This document shows, in pieces, positions 42,252 to 51,732 of a stretch of DNA of 63,247 bases. Position 1 is the first letter of the stretch, and every line of letters starts with the position of its first letter. Both the position numbers and the translations under genes were made by a program. The notes under the pieces are model-generated. The model saw nothing but the letters and a program-made list of their open reading frames with translations. It was not told the origin of the DNA and did no database searches. Origin of the DNA: Microbispora rosea (GTDB lineage Bacteria > Actinomycetota > Actinomycetes > Streptosporangiales > Streptosporangiaceae); contig NZ_FTNI01000040.1 in the NCBI RefSeq assembly GCF_900156315.1, positions 1-63,247 on the forward strand, written 5' to 3'.

Positions 42252-43529
42252 GTGTGCAGCGGGGGGCGGCTGGTGAACGGGCGCCCTGACACCGGGCGCA
42301 TCTGGGGCGGCCTGGTGCGGGACCATCATCTGACGCCCCTGGACGACCTGGCGTCCTCCGTCATCGAGCACGTCAGGCCGCTCGGCTACGCCGAAGTCAT
42401 GATCTATGTGGCCAGCCTGCGGCCGCTTTACCTCGTGCCGCTGCCGGGGCAGCGCGACGCGTACGGCGAGCCGCTGAACCGCGTCGCCATCGACTCGACC
42501 CTGGCGGGGCACGCCTTCCGCAACCTGGAGATCGTCCAGGCGCGCCCCACCGTCGACCCGTATGTCGGCGAGGCCGCGGAACCGCTCGGCAGCGAGGGGC
42601 CGCGGCGGCTGTGGGTGCCGATGCTGAACGGCGCGGAACGGGTCGGGGTGCTCGGCGTGACCGTGCCCGCGGTCGACGCGGCCACCAAGCGGATCGCGAC
42701 CGAGCTGGGCAGCCTGGTCGCGCTGCTGGTGGTGAGCAAACGGGCCTACAGCGACGCCTTCGCGCGGCTGATCCGGACCGAGGAGATGCACCTGTCGGCC
42801 GAGATGTTGTGGACGCTGCTGCCCATCAGGAACTTCGCGACCGACACGATGACGGTGAGCGCGGCGCTGGAGCCGGCCTACCGCGTCGGCGGGGACGCCT
42901 TCGACTACGCCCTCGACGGCGACACCCTCCACCTCGGGATTTTCGACGCCATGGGGCACGACACCTCCGCCGGGCTGACCGCGGCCATCGCCCTGAGCGC
43001 CTACCGCAACAACCGCCGCCGGCGCCGGGCCGGGCTGCTCGAGGTCAGCGACGCGATCGACGAGGCGATCGCCGGGGAGTTCGACGCCTCACGCTTCGCG
43101 ACCGGGGTCCTGGCCGATCTGGATCTCCGCACCGGATGGCTGACCTGGGTGAACCGGGGCCATCCGCCGCCGCTCGTCCTGCGGCAGGGGCGGGTGGCGT
43201 GCGTGCTGGACAGTCCGCCGGACACCCCGATGGGCCTGCGCCTGAGCCCGGCCGCCGTGCTCGCACGCCGCCAGCTCGAGCCCGGCGACCGGCTGCTGTT
43301 CTACACCGACGGCATCATCGAGGCGCAGACCCCCGACGGGGAGAGGTTCGGGCTGGAGCGCTTCGCCGACTTCGTCATCCGGCGGGAGATCGACGGCGTC
43401 TCCGCCCCGGAGACCCTGCGCCGCCTGATCCGCTCGATCCTCGTCTACCAGCGCGGCCACCTGCAGGACGACGCCACGGTGCTGCTGGTCGAGTGGTGCA
43501 CCGGGCGGCAGCACCAGCTCACGATGTGA
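42252..43529 (+). CDS. PP2C-family SpoIIE-type protein phosphatase with GAF-like sensor
   Basis: A 425-residue protein. The start is GTG 42252, or GTG 42273 preceded by GGGGGG. Residues ~30-180 form a GAF-like domain. The C-terminal SpoIIE/RsbU-type phosphatase domain has VGGDAFDYALDGD and GIFDAMGHDTSAG (metal-binding Asp), LTWVNRGHPPPLVLR, LLFYTDGIIEA and QDDATVLLVEW. Such enzymes dephosphorylate anti-sigma-factor antagonists in partner-switching stress responses. No cognate anti-sigma gene is nearby. Confidence 0.92.
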   Translation: MCSGGRLVNGRPDTGRIWGGLVRDHHLTPLDDLASSVIEHVRPLGYAEVMIYVASLRPLYLVPLPGQRDAYGEPLNRVAIDSTLAGHAFRNLEIVQARPTVDPYVGEAAEPLGSEGPRRLWVPMLNGAERVGVLGVTVPAVDAATKRIATELGSLVALLVVSKRAYSDAFARLIRTEEMHLSAEMLWTLLPIRNFATDTMTVSAALEPAYRVGGDAFDYALDGDTLHLGIFDAMGHDTSAGLTAAIALSAYRNNRRRRRAGLLEVSDAIDEAIAGEFDASRFATGVLADLDLRTGWLTWVNRGHPPPLVLRQGRVACVLDSPPDTPMGLRLSPAAVLARRQLEPGDRLLFYTDGIIEAQTPDGERFGLERFADFVIRREIDGVSAPETLRRLIRSILVYQRGHLQDDATVLLVEWCTGRQHQLTM

Positions 43530-43545
43530 GCCGCGCGCGGCCGGC

Positions 43546-44544
43546 TCAGTCGCGCGCGAGCAGTTCCAGCGTGTCGACGACCCGGTTCGAGAAACCCCAC
43601 TCGTTGTCGTACCAGGCCACGACCTTGACGTGCCTGCCCTCGACGCGGGTGAGGGCGGCGTCGAAGATCGCCGACGCGGGCTGTCCGGTGATGTCGCTGG
43701 AGACCAGCGGCTCGTCCGCGTACTCGAGGATGCCCTTGAGCCTGCCGTCGGCGGCGGCGCGGTAGGCCGCGAGCACCTCGTCGCGGGTGACCTCCCGCGA
43801 GACGGCGGTGTTCAGCTCCACGATCGAACCCACCGGGACCGGCACGCGGATCGAGTCGCCCGACAGCTTGCCGTCGAGGTTGGGCAGCACGAGGCCGATG
43901 GCCTTGGCGGCCCCCGTGGTGGTGGGCACGATGTTCACGCCGGCCGCGCGGGCGCGGCGCAGGTCGCGGTGCGGGCCGTCCTGGAGGTTCTGCTCCTGGG
44001 TGTAGGCGTGCACCGTGGTCATGAAGCCGTGCTCGATGCCGGCCAGGTCGTCCAGCACCGACGCCAGCGGAGCCAGCGCGTTCGTGGTGCACGAGGCGTT
44101 CGAGACGATCACATGCCGGGCGGGGTCGTACGTCTCGGTGTTCACGCCGAAGGCGAGCGTGACGTCGGCGCCGTCGGAGGGAGCGCTGACCAGCACGCGC
44201 CTGGCGCCCGCGTCGATGTGCGCGCGGGCGGCGCTCGCCGCGGTGAAGCGGCCGGTGGACTCCAGCACGATGTCGACGCCGAGCTCGGCCCAGGGCAGCT
44301 TGGCGGGCTCGCGTTCGGCGAGCACCGCGATGCGGCGGCCGTCGACCACCAGCGTGGTGCCGTCCACCTCGACGGAGCGGCCGAGGCGGCCGAGCGCGCT
44401 GTCGTACTTCAGCAGGTGCGCGAGGGCTTCGGGGGCGGTGAGGTCGTTGACGGCGACCACTTCGAGGTCGCTGTCACGTTCGAGCAGGGCGCGGAGGGTG
44501 TTGCGTCCGATGCGGCCGAATCCGTTGACGGCGATGCGAGTCAT
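43546..44544 (-). CDS. gap: Type I glyceraldehyde-3-phosphate dehydrogenase
   Basis: A 332-residue glycolytic enzyme from ATG 44544, behind AAAGGA. NAD binding: RIAVNGFGRIGRN. The catalytic Cys152 is in SNASCTTN, the base His in TTVHAYTQEQNLQDGPH, and the C-terminal WYDNEWGFSNR is intact. It is separate from pgk/tpi, so this is probably an accessory GAPDH copy rather than the central glycolytic operon copy. It lies between a phosphatase and an AraC regulator without clear functional linkage. Confidence 0.95.
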   Translation of the reverse strand: MTRIAVNGFGRIGRNTLRALLERDSDLEVVAVNDLTAPEALAHLLKYDSALGRLGRSVEVDGTTLVVDGRRIAVLAEREPAKLPWAELGVDIVLESTGRFTAASAARAHIDAGARRVLVSAPSDGADVTLAFGVNTETYDPARHVIVSNASCTTNALAPLASVLDDLAGIEHGFMTTVHAYTQEQNLQDGPHRDLRRARAAGVNIVPTTTGAAKAIGLVLPNLDGKLSGDSIRVPVPVGSIVELNTAVSREVTRDEVLAAYRAAADGRLKGILEYADEPLVSSDITGQPASAIFDAALTRVEGRHVKVVAWYDNEWGFSNRVVDTLELLARD

Positions 44545-44698
44545 GGGCGTTCCTTTCGTTCCGGGCTCCATGATCGCCATCCGGATGCCGGGCCGACAGT
44601 GGCTCGAACGACAGCGCACGCAAGGATCCAGCCAGAAGTTTCGCCACCGTCCGCAAGGATCTCGCCACACCCTCCCGTGCGAGGGAAGGTGTGGAGGC

Positions 44699-45646
44699 TC
44701 AGGCGGAGAACGTGTGGCGATACTCGGTGGGGGAGGTGCCGAGGATGCGCTGAAAATGCAGGCGCAGGTTGGCGCCGGTGCCGAGCCCGACCCGGTCGGC
44801 GATCTGCGCCACGCCCAGATCGCTGCGTTCGAGCAGTTCGCGAGCCAGGTCCACGCGCGCCCTGAGCACCCACTGCATCGGGGTGTAGCCGGTGTCCTCC
44901 ACGAACCGCCGGGAGAAGGTGCGCGGCGACACCCGCGCGTGACGGGCGAGGGTCTCCAGGGTCAGCCGTTCCGACAGGTGCGCCAGGGCCCACTCGCGCG
45001 TGTTCGCGAACAGGTCGCCGAGCGGCTCGGGGACGCTGCGGGGAACGTACTGTGCCTGGCCCCCGCTGCGATAGGGCGCCGCCACCAGCCGTCTCGCCAC
45101 ATGGTTGGACAGCCCGACGCCGTGGTCGCGCCGCACCAGGTGCAGGCACAGGTCGATGCCGGACGCCGCGCCCGCCGACGTCAGCACGTCGCCCTCGTCC
45201 ACGAAGAGCACGTTCTCGTCCACCCGCACGAGAGGATGCCTGTCGGCGAGGGCCTTCGTGTAGTGCCAGTGGGTCGTCGCCCGCTTGCCGTCGAGCAGGC
45301 CCGTCGCCGCCAGCGCGAACGCCCCCGTCGAGATGGCCGCGAGCCGGGTTCCGCGCTCGCGGGCGGCCATGAGCGCGCCGACGACGGTGGCCGGCGGTTC
45401 CGTGGTCGCGGGCTCGCGGTAGCCGGGGATGAAGATGGTGTCGGCCTGCTCGAAGGCGTCGAGGCCCTCGGCCACGTGATAGGAGAGGCCGTCGCCGCCG
45501 GTCACCAGCCCGGGCGCGGCTCCGCACACCCGGACTTCGTACGGCATGCTCGGCCGGTTGGAGAACACCTGCGCGGGGATGCCGACGTCGAGCGGCTTCG
45601 CTCCCTCCAGCACGAGCACGGCGATGCGGTGGTTCTTCCGGCTCAT
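44699..45646 (-). CDS. GlxA/FtrA-type AraC-family regulator with DJ-1/PfpI-like domain
   Basis: A 315-residue regulator. ATG 45646 follows GAAGGAGG; a longer frame to 45805 lacks coding character. The N-terminal amidotransferase-like domain (about 5-190) begins RIAVLVLEGAKPLDVGIPAQVF and has AISTGAFALAATGLLDG, where the nucleophile Cys is replaced (Ser-Thr-Gly), so it is a sensor rather than an enzyme. Two AraC HTH motifs follow (LETLARHARVSPRTFSRRF; VAQIADRVGLGTGANLRLHF). The target is unknown; the gap to the monooxygenase operon at 45865 makes that operon a candidate. Confidence 0.92.
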   Translation of the reverse strand: MSRKNHRIAVLVLEGAKPLDVGIPAQVFSNRPSMPYEVRVCGAAPGLVTGGDGLSYHVAEGLDAFEQADTIFIPGYREPATTEPPATVVGALMAARERGTRLAAISTGAFALAATGLLDGKRATTHWHYTKALADRHPLVRVDENVLFVDEGDVLTSAGAASGIDLCLHLVRRDHGVGLSNHVARRLVAAPYRSGGQAQYVPRSVPEPLGDLFANTREWALAHLSERLTLETLARHARVSPRTFSRRFVEDTGYTPMQWVLRARVDLARELLERSDLGVAQIADRVGLGTGANLRLHFQRILGTSPTEYRHTFSA

Positions 45647-45798
45647 CGGCCTCCTTCGGCTGTCCCTCGGTCCGGCGGGCCTCCCGCGCACCGTGACCGC
45701 CGTGACCACTACCGCAAGCATCCTGCCACCGGTCCGCGTCGGGGCGCCGGCCGGTGTGGGCGCGGGGATCCGGGGGACGGCGGACTTCTCCCCAGCCG

Positions 45799-45833
45799 TT
45801 GACAAAGCATGCTTTCCCTACATAGTTAGTAGG
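45799..45833 (+). promoter_or_regulatory. Promoter with CCTAC-N7-GTAGG palindrome before the monooxygenase operon
   Basis: TTGACA (45799-45804) and TAGTTA (45823-45828) are spaced 18 bp. The inverted repeat CCTAC...GTAGG (45817-45833) brackets the -10. The same 17-bp palindrome format recurs at 59090-59106, between two more operons of the same functional group, suggesting one shared regulator. Confidence 0.7.
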
Positions 45834-45864
45834 TAAAGCGCTCCTTCGAGAGGTATGCGACCAC

Positions 45865-48261
45865 GTGAAATTCCTCGCCATCACCCTCATCGCGCACGGC
45901 CCCGACCCGCTGACCGGCGAGACCAGGTCCACCACCGAGCGGTTCCGCGACGTCGTGGACAGCGCCGTACTCGCCGAGGAACTGGGCTTCGACGGCTTCG
46001 GGGTGGGAGAACGGCACGAGCGGCCCTTCATCTCCTCGTCGCCGCCGGTCGTGCTCAGCCACATCGCCGCCCTGACCTCCCGCATCCGGCTGTTCACCGC
46101 GGTGACCACGCTCAGCCTGCTCGACCCCGTGCGGGCGTACGAGGACTACGCGACGCTCGACCACCTGTCGGACGGCCGGCTGGAGCTGATCATCGGCAAG
46201 GGGAACGGGTCGGCCCAGGCGCGGCTCTTCCACGTCACCCCCGAGGACCAGTGGGACCGCAACCGGGAGGCGTACGAACTGTTCCGCAGGCTCTGGCGGG
46301 AGGACAGGGTCACCTGGGAGGGCCGGTTCCGGCCGTCCCTCACGGACGCGGAGACCTGGCCGCGCCCCCTGCAGCGGCCGGTCCGGGTCTGGCACGGCAG
46401 CGCCACCAGTAAGGACTCGGTCGACTTGGCCGCCCGCTACGGCGATCCGCTGTTCTCGGCGAACGTCACCAACCCTATCGAGCCGTACGCCGAGCTGGTC
46501 GACCACTACCGCGAACGGTGGGCGCACTACGGGCACGACCCGGCCGGCGCGCTGGTGGGTGCGGGCAGCGCCGGCTTCTATGCGGCGCGCACCTCCCAGG
46601 AGGCGATCGCCACCTACCGCCCGATCTACGACGCGCGCGTGGCGCTGTTCCGCAAGTCGGGCGTGGAACCGGTCTTCGACTCACTGGAGGACGCCGTCGA
46701 GCGCGGCTCGATCCTCGTCGGCAGCCCCCAGCAGATCATCGACAAGGTCCTGCGCTACCACGAGCGGCTCGGCCACGAGGTCATGCACATCAGCGCGGAC
46801 GCCGACGGCCTGACCCGGGCGCAGCACCGGGAGGCGCTGGAGCTGTTCCAGAGCGACGTCGCCCCCGTGCTGCGCAAGGAGATCCCGAGCAGGCCGTTCC
46901 CCGCCGTGCCGGTGGTTCCGCAGAGCGCCGGCATGAGCGTCCCCGAGCCGACAGCACAGTCCACAGCGCAGTCAGTGAGCACAGCGCGGCCAGTCAGCAC
47001 AGCACGGTCAGTCAGCACAGCGCAGCCGGTCAGCCGGCCGGTTCCCCTGTCGATCCTCGATCTGTCCCCGATCCCGTCCGGCAGCGGCGCGGGAGACGCG
47101 TTGCGCAACAGCATCGACCTCGCGCGCCACGCCGAGCGTCTCGGGTACCTCCGTTACTGGGTGGCCGAGCACCACTTCGCGGCCGGTGTCGCGAGCTCGG
47201 CGCCGGCGGTGCTCATCGGCCTCATCGCGGCCGCGACGAACCACATCAGGGTGGGCTCGGGCGCGGTGCAACTCGGCCACCAGACGCCTGTCGCGGTGGT
47301 CGAGCAGTTCGGCCTCGTCGACGCGCTCCATCCCGGCCGGATCGACCTCGGGCTGGGCCGTTCCGGGCAGCGCAGGGCAGAGATCGTGGCGGAGGCTCCC
47401 CAGTCGCTCCAACCCGCCCGGACGCCCCAATCCGCCCAGGTCCCTCAGGCCGCGCAAGCTCCTCAGGCCGCCCGGACAGCGGCGCCCCGCGAGTCCCGCG
47501 TGGTGGACGGGCTGCTGATCCCGCCCGCGTTCTCCTTCGCCGAGCTGGCTCGCTCTCCGCAGCTCGCCCTCCAGGCCGCGCTGCTGCAGCAGCCGGGCGC
47601 GCGGACCCCCGACTTCGCCGAGCAGGTCGACGAGGTCGTCGCCTTCCTGGAGGGTACCTACCGGTCGCCCGGCGGAATCGCGGTGCATGCCGTGCCGGGT
47701 GAGGGCGCGGAGGTGGAGCTGTGGATCCTCGGCAGCAGCGGCGGGCAGAGCGCGAAGGTGGCGGGGGAGCGCGGGCTTCCGTTCGCCGCCAACTATCACG
47801 TCAGCCCGGCGTCGGTGCTGGAGGCCGTGGAGGCCTACCGGGAGGCGTTCACCCCCTCCAAGGTGCTGTCCGAGCCGTACGTCGTCGTCTCCGCCGACGT
47901 GGTCGTGGCCGAGGACGACGCGACGGCCAGGGAGCTGGCCAAGCCGTACGGCCTCTGGGTGCGCGCCATCCGTACGGGCCAGGGGGCGATCCCCTACCCG
48001 ACGCCGGGGGAGGCGGACGCGCACGTCTGGAGCGAGGCCGACAGGGAACTGGTGGCCGACCGCGTGGACACGCAGTTCGCGGGCTCGCCGGAGACGGTCG
48101 CGGAGCGGCTGCGCGTGCTCCAGCGGGTCACGGGCGCCGACGAGCTGCTGATCACCACGATCACGCATGGGCACGCCGACCGGGTGCGCTCCTACGAGCT
48201 GCTCGCGGAGGCGTGGCACGCCGGGGCGCCGCACGCGGGCAGAGCAGGAGGATCACTGTGA
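45865..48261 (+). CDS. Fused double luciferase-like (LLM) flavin monooxygenase
   Basis: A 798-residue fusion of two LLM-class TIM barrels. Residues 1-~335 form one (FLAITLIAHGPDPLTGE; GFGVGERHE; RLELIIGKGNG). A low-complexity linker of repeated (S/R)PVSTA(R/Q) units covers about 370-395. Residues ~395-785 form a second, MsnO8-like barrel (LSILDLSPIPSGSG; YWVAEHH; RIDLGLGRSG), itself interrupted by an Ala/Gln/Pro repeat. Such enzymes usually oxidise C-S bonds or bind FMNH2 from a reductase. GTG 45865 is the start. It is translationally coupled to a dipeptide-type ABC system, suggesting catabolism of an imported, probably sulfur-containing, compound. Confidence 0.85.
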   Translation: MKFLAITLIAHGPDPLTGETRSTTERFRDVVDSAVLAEELGFDGFGVGERHERPFISSSPPVVLSHIAALTSRIRLFTAVTTLSLLDPVRAYEDYATLDHLSDGRLELIIGKGNGSAQARLFHVTPEDQWDRNREAYELFRRLWREDRVTWEGRFRPSLTDAETWPRPLQRPVRVWHGSATSKDSVDLAARYGDPLFSANVTNPIEPYAELVDHYRERWAHYGHDPAGALVGAGSAGFYAARTSQEAIATYRPIYDARVALFRKSGVEPVFDSLEDAVERGSILVGSPQQIIDKVLRYHERLGHEVMHISADADGLTRAQHREALELFQSDVAPVLRKEIPSRPFPAVPVVPQSAGMSVPEPTAQSTAQSVSTARPVSTARSVSTAQPVSRPVPLSILDLSPIPSGSGAGDALRNSIDLARHAERLGYLRYWVAEHHFAAGVASSAPAVLIGLIAAATNHIRVGSGAVQLGHQTPVAVVEQFGLVDALHPGRIDLGLGRSGQRRAEIVAEAPQSLQPARTPQSAQVPQAAQAPQAARTAAPRESRVVDGLLIPPAFSFAELARSPQLALQAALLQQPGARTPDFAEQVDEVVAFLEGTYRSPGGIAVHAVPGEGAEVELWILGSSGGQSAKVAGERGLPFAANYHVSPASVLEAVEAYREAFTPSKVLSEPYVVVSADVVVAEDDATARELAKPYGLWVRAIRTGQGAIPYPTPGEADAHVWSEADRELVADRVDTQFAGSPETVAERLRVLQRVTGADELLITTITHGHADRVRSYELLAEAWHAGAPHAGRAGGSL
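46955..47035 (+). repeat. In-frame repeat forming the linker between the two LLM domains
   Basis: Units around GTCAGCACAGC(G/A)C recur about every 21 bases and encode STAQSVSTARPVSTARSV-like sequence. A second Gln/Ala/Pro repeat lies near 47395-47480 inside the second domain. Confidence 0.7.
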
Positions 48262-49868
48262 AGGCCATCAGGGGCGCGCTGCCCCTCGTCCTCGTCGCGG
48301 CCCTGGCCGCGTGCGGGTCCCAGACGCCCGCCGCGCAGTCGGGTGGCACCTCTCTCACGTGGGCCGTGGAGACCGAGCCCATCACGTTCAACCCTCATCT
48401 GTGGGCGCAGAACAAGGCCAGGCTGCTGGTGTTCAACCAGTTCGACGCGCTCCTCGCGTACGGTGAGGACGGGTCGTTCGTCCCCTGGCTCGCCCGGTCG
48501 TGGAAGGTCTCGGACGACGGTCGCACCTACACCCTGGAGTTGCGCGACGACGTCACCTTCCAGGACGGCACGAAGTTCGACGCGGCGGCGGTGAAGGCGA
48601 ACCTGGACAAGCTGCGCGAGCCCGGTTACAACCCGGCGGTCGCCGCCATCCAGTTGCACGCCCTCGACAAGGCCGAGGTGCTCTCGCCCACCACCCTGAA
48701 GATCATCTTGAAGGAGCCTGACGGGCTGTTCCTCGACTTCCTCGCCTCGCCGTACGCCGGGCAGGTGTCCCCGAAGTCCCTCAGGGAGGCCAAGGACCTC
48801 AAGGCCGGTGGTCCGGACGTGGTCGGGACCGGCCCGTTCGTCCTCGACCGCTACGTGCGGGGCCAGGAGGCCCACTATCGACGCAACCCCCGCTACGACT
48901 GGGCGCCGCGGGGCAGCGCCCACCAGGGACCTGCGTACCTGTCGGAGGTCACCTATCGCTTCCTGCCGCAGGCGGCCGTCCGCGTCGGCGCGCTCACCTC
49001 CGGGCAGGTCCAGGTCGTCGAGGGCGTCCCGGCCACCGACATCCAGTCGGTCAAGGGCGACCCCGCGTTGTCCTTCCAGTCGGCGCTCAACTCCGGCACG
49101 TCGTTCTCCTACTACTTCAACACCTCCCACCCGCCCTTCGACGACAGACGCGTGCGGCAGGCGTTCCGGGAGGCCGTAGACGTCGACGCCGTGCTGGCGT
49201 CGGTCTACCAGGGCACCGCCAAGCGGGCCTGGAGCGTCGTCGCCGACACCAGCCCCTTCTACGACCCGTCGCTGGAGAGGACGTACGGCGGGGACGCCGC
49301 CGAGGCGAACGCGCTACTCGACGCGGCGGGCTGGACCGGGCGCGACGCCGAGGGCTATCGGACCAAGGACGGCAAGCGGCTGACGGTCCGCTCGGTGGCG
49401 TCGGCGCCGTTCGTCCGCGACCGCAGGGACATTCTGGCCCAGGCGATCCAGGCGCAGGTCAAGCAGACGGCGGGCATCGACTTCCAAGTGAGGATCGTGG
49501 ACCAGGGCACGGCGCAGAAGGCGTACGACGAGGACGAGTACGAGATCTTCGAGAACTCGCGCGGCGACTCCGACGCCGGGGCCGCGCTCAACCTCATCCT
49601 GCCGAAGGGCGGGGCCATCAACCGCAGTCACTACGAGGACGCCGAGCTGGACGACTGGCTCGCCAAGGCGTCGGCGAGCTCCGACCCCTCGGAACGCAAG
49701 GCGCTGTACGCCGAGGTCCAGCGGAAGGTGGTGACCGACGAGGCGGTCGTCTTCCCCGTCTACGTGCCGTCCGACCAGATCGCCGCGAGCAGGAACGTGC
49801 AGGGCCTCGGATTCGACCCCGTCTCCGGCACGCCGCGCGGCCTCTACGACGTGCGGATCGCCGCATGA
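48258..49868 (+). CDS. ABC transporter substrate-binding lipoprotein, SBP_bac_5 (DppA/OppA-like)
   Basis: A 536-residue lipoprotein starting at GTG 48258, overlapping the monooxygenase stop, with CAGGAGG ahead. The lipobox LAALAAC is near residues 13-19. The typical family segments are PITFNPHLWAQNKARLLVFNQFDALL, LARSWKVSDDGRTYTLELRDDVTFQDG and GTGPFVLDRY. It binds peptides or similar organic solutes outside the cell and delivers them to the permeases encoded next. Confidence 0.93.
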   Translation: MKAIRGALPLVLVAALAACGSQTPAAQSGGTSLTWAVETEPITFNPHLWAQNKARLLVFNQFDALLAYGEDGSFVPWLARSWKVSDDGRTYTLELRDDVTFQDGTKFDAAAVKANLDKLREPGYNPAVAAIQLHALDKAEVLSPTTLKIILKEPDGLFLDFLASPYAGQVSPKSLREAKDLKAGGPDVVGTGPFVLDRYVRGQEAHYRRNPRYDWAPRGSAHQGPAYLSEVTYRFLPQAAVRVGALTSGQVQVVEGVPATDIQSVKGDPALSFQSALNSGTSFSYYFNTSHPPFDDRRVRQAFREAVDVDAVLASVYQGTAKRAWSVVADTSPFYDPSLERTYGGDAAEANALLDAAGWTGRDAEGYRTKDGKRLTVRSVASAPFVRDRRDILAQAIQAQVKQTAGIDFQVRIVDQGTAQKAYDEDEYEIFENSRGDSDAGAALNLILPKGGAINRSHYEDAELDDWLAKASASSDPSERKALYAEVQRKVVTDEAVVFPVYVPSDQIAASRNVQGLGFDPVSGTPRGLYDVRIAA

Positions 49869-50893
49869 CGGCGGCGCTGCCGGCCCGGCGGCCCACGACG
49901 GCGACACCCGCCGAGCCGCCCGCGACCCGGCCCCCGGCGCGGCGGCGACTTCCGGGGCTGCGCGCGCCTGCCTGGCTGGGCACGCCGGTGCGCAGGCTCG
50001 TCTCGGCCGTGGCCGTGCTGTGGGCTGCCGCCACGACCGCGTACGCGGCCCTGCTGCTGGCGCCCGGGGACACCGTCGACATCCTCGTCGGCGACGGCGC
50101 CGACACGCCGGAGATCCGCGCGCAGATCGTGGCCGAGTGGGGGCTGGACCGGCCTGATGCCGTGCGTTACCTGAGCTATCTCGGCCGCCTGCTGCACGGC
50201 GACCTCGGCCGTTCCTACCAGTTGCAGCGCGACGTCGCCGAGGTGCTGGCCGGGCAGGTGGGCCCGACGGTGCGGCTGACCCTGACGGCCGCCGCGGTCG
50301 GCGTGGTGCTGGCGCTCGTCCTGGCGGTGGCGACGGCGGGCAGGTCGGTCTGGCCGCGCCGGATCGTCTCCGTGGCCGAGCTGGTGGCGGTGTCGGTGCC
50401 CCAGTTCGTGATCGGCATCGTACTGCTGTTCGTGTTCTCCTTCTCGCTCGGCTGGTTCCCCGTCTCGGGCGCAGCCGACCCGCAGGCGCTCGTCCTGCCC
50501 GCGCTGGCGCTCGGCCTGCCCGTCGCCGGCGTGCTCGGACAGGTGCTCAGGGAGGGTCTGGAACGCGCGCTCGAGCAGCCGTTCGCGGTGACGGCACGCG
50601 CGCGCGGCCTCGGCGAGCGCGCCGTGGTGGCCCGGCACGCGCTGCGGCACGCCCTCCTTCCCGCCGTCACCCTCACCGGCTGGTTCACCGGCGTCCTGCT
50701 CGGCGGGGCCGTCATCACCGAGACACTCTTCGGCCGGCCCGGGCTTGGCCGGGTGACCATGCAGGCCGTCAGCGCCAAGGACATGCCGGTCGTGATGGCC
50801 GTCGTCATCCTGTCGGCGGCGGTGTACGTGACGATCAGCGCCCTGCTCGACCTCGCCTACCGGCTCATCGACCCCCGGCTCAGGAGCGCGTGA
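49865..50893 (+). CDS. ABC transporter permease, DppB/OppB type
   Basis: A 342-residue permease with six helices, coupled by ATGA overlap to the binding protein. It has an extended N-terminal Pro/Ala-rich cytoplasmic segment (about 35 residues). Family motifs are LAPGDTVDILVGDGAD, EWGLDRP, GDLGRSYQ and the cytoplasmic EAA loop ARARGLGERAVVARHALRHALLP. It pairs with the next gene to form the membrane channel. Confidence 0.93.
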   Translation: MTAALPARRPTTATPAEPPATRPPARRRLPGLRAPAWLGTPVRRLVSAVAVLWAAATTAYAALLLAPGDTVDILVGDGADTPEIRAQIVAEWGLDRPDAVRYLSYLGRLLHGDLGRSYQLQRDVAEVLAGQVGPTVRLTLTAAAVGVVLALVLAVATAGRSVWPRRIVSVAELVAVSVPQFVIGIVLLFVFSFSLGWFPVSGAADPQALVLPALALGLPVAGVLGQVLREGLERALEQPFAVTARARGLGERAVVARHALRHALLPAVTLTGWFTGVLLGGAVITETLFGRPGLGRVTMQAVSAKDMPVVMAVVILSAAVYVTISALLDLAYRLIDPRLRSA

Positions 50894-51732
50894 TGGCCGT
50901 CGCCGCACCCGTCCCGAGGCCGGGCGTCCGGACGCGTCCCGGTCTCGTCCTCGCCCTGCTCGTCCTGGCCGTCCTGGTCGTCGCCGTGGCGGCGCCCGGC
51001 CTGGTCACCCGGGTCGACCCGCTGGCGGCCGACCCGCTGCAGGCGCTGGCCCCGCCCGGCGCGGGCCATCCGCTCGGCACCGACCATCTCGGCAGGGACG
51101 TGTTCGCCCGTGTCGTGTACGGCGCCCGCCACTCGCTCGGCATCGGGGTCCTCGCCACCGCGCTCGCGGTGGGCGCGGGCTCGCTGCTCGGCCTGGCCGC
51201 CGGGCTGGCGACCCGCCTGGCCGGTGAGGTGCTGGCCCGCCTGTTCGACGTGCTGTCGACCTTTCCCGAGCTGCTGCTCGCGCTCCTCGTGATCGCGATC
51301 ACGGGCCCCGGCACGTGGAACGTCGTCGCCGCCATCGGGATCGCCCAGATCCCCACGTACGCGCGGGTCGTCCGGGCGCAGACATTCGTCGTGCGCCGCT
51401 CCGGCTACGTCGAGCAGGCGGTGACCTTCGGGCACTCGCGGGCCCGCGTCGTGGCCCGGCACGTGCTGCCCAACGTCGTCGGGCCCGTCCCCGTGCTGGC
51501 CACGATGGGGCTCGGCCAGGCCGTCATCGCCACATCCGGCCTCAGTTTCCTCGGCATGGGTCCCCAGCCGCCCGCCCCTGAGTGGGGCACCATGCTGGCC
51601 GAGTCGCGCGACTACCTGCGTGTGGCTTCGTGGGTGGCCTTCTCTCCGGGAGTGGCCCTCACCCTGTCGGTCGTGTGCCTGACGGTGGCCGGGCGGCACT
51701 TTCAGCGGCGTTTCGAGGGAAGGACACCATGA
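50893..51732 (+). CDS. ABC transporter permease, DppC/OppC type
   Basis: A 279-residue permease. ATG 50893 overlaps the stop of dppB-like (TGATG) and follows GGAG; GTG 50890 is an in-frame alternative. The GAGHPLGTDHLGRDVFARVVYGARHSL in pattern is typical of DppC, as is the EAA loop region EQAVTFGHSRARVVARHVLPN. It forms the second half of the dipeptide-type channel. Confidence 0.92.
   Translation: MAVAAPVPRPGVRTRPGLVLALLVLAVLVVAVAAPGLVTRVDPLAADPLQALAPPGAGHPLGTDHLGRDVFARVVYGARHSLGIGVLATALAVGAGSLLGLAAGLATRLAGEVLARLFDVLSTFPELLLALLVIAITGPGTWNVVAAIGIAQIPTYARVVRAQTFVVRRSGYVEQAVTFGHSRARVVARHVLPNVVGPVPVLATMGLGQAVIATSGLSFLGMGPQPPAPEWGTMLAESRDYLRVASWVAFSPGVALTLSVVCLTVAGRHFQRRFEGRTP

Noticed and set aside
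45806..45864. Riboswitch in the leader of the monooxygenase operon
   Set aside because: The leader is only ~35 bases after the -10 and shows no multi-helix structure.
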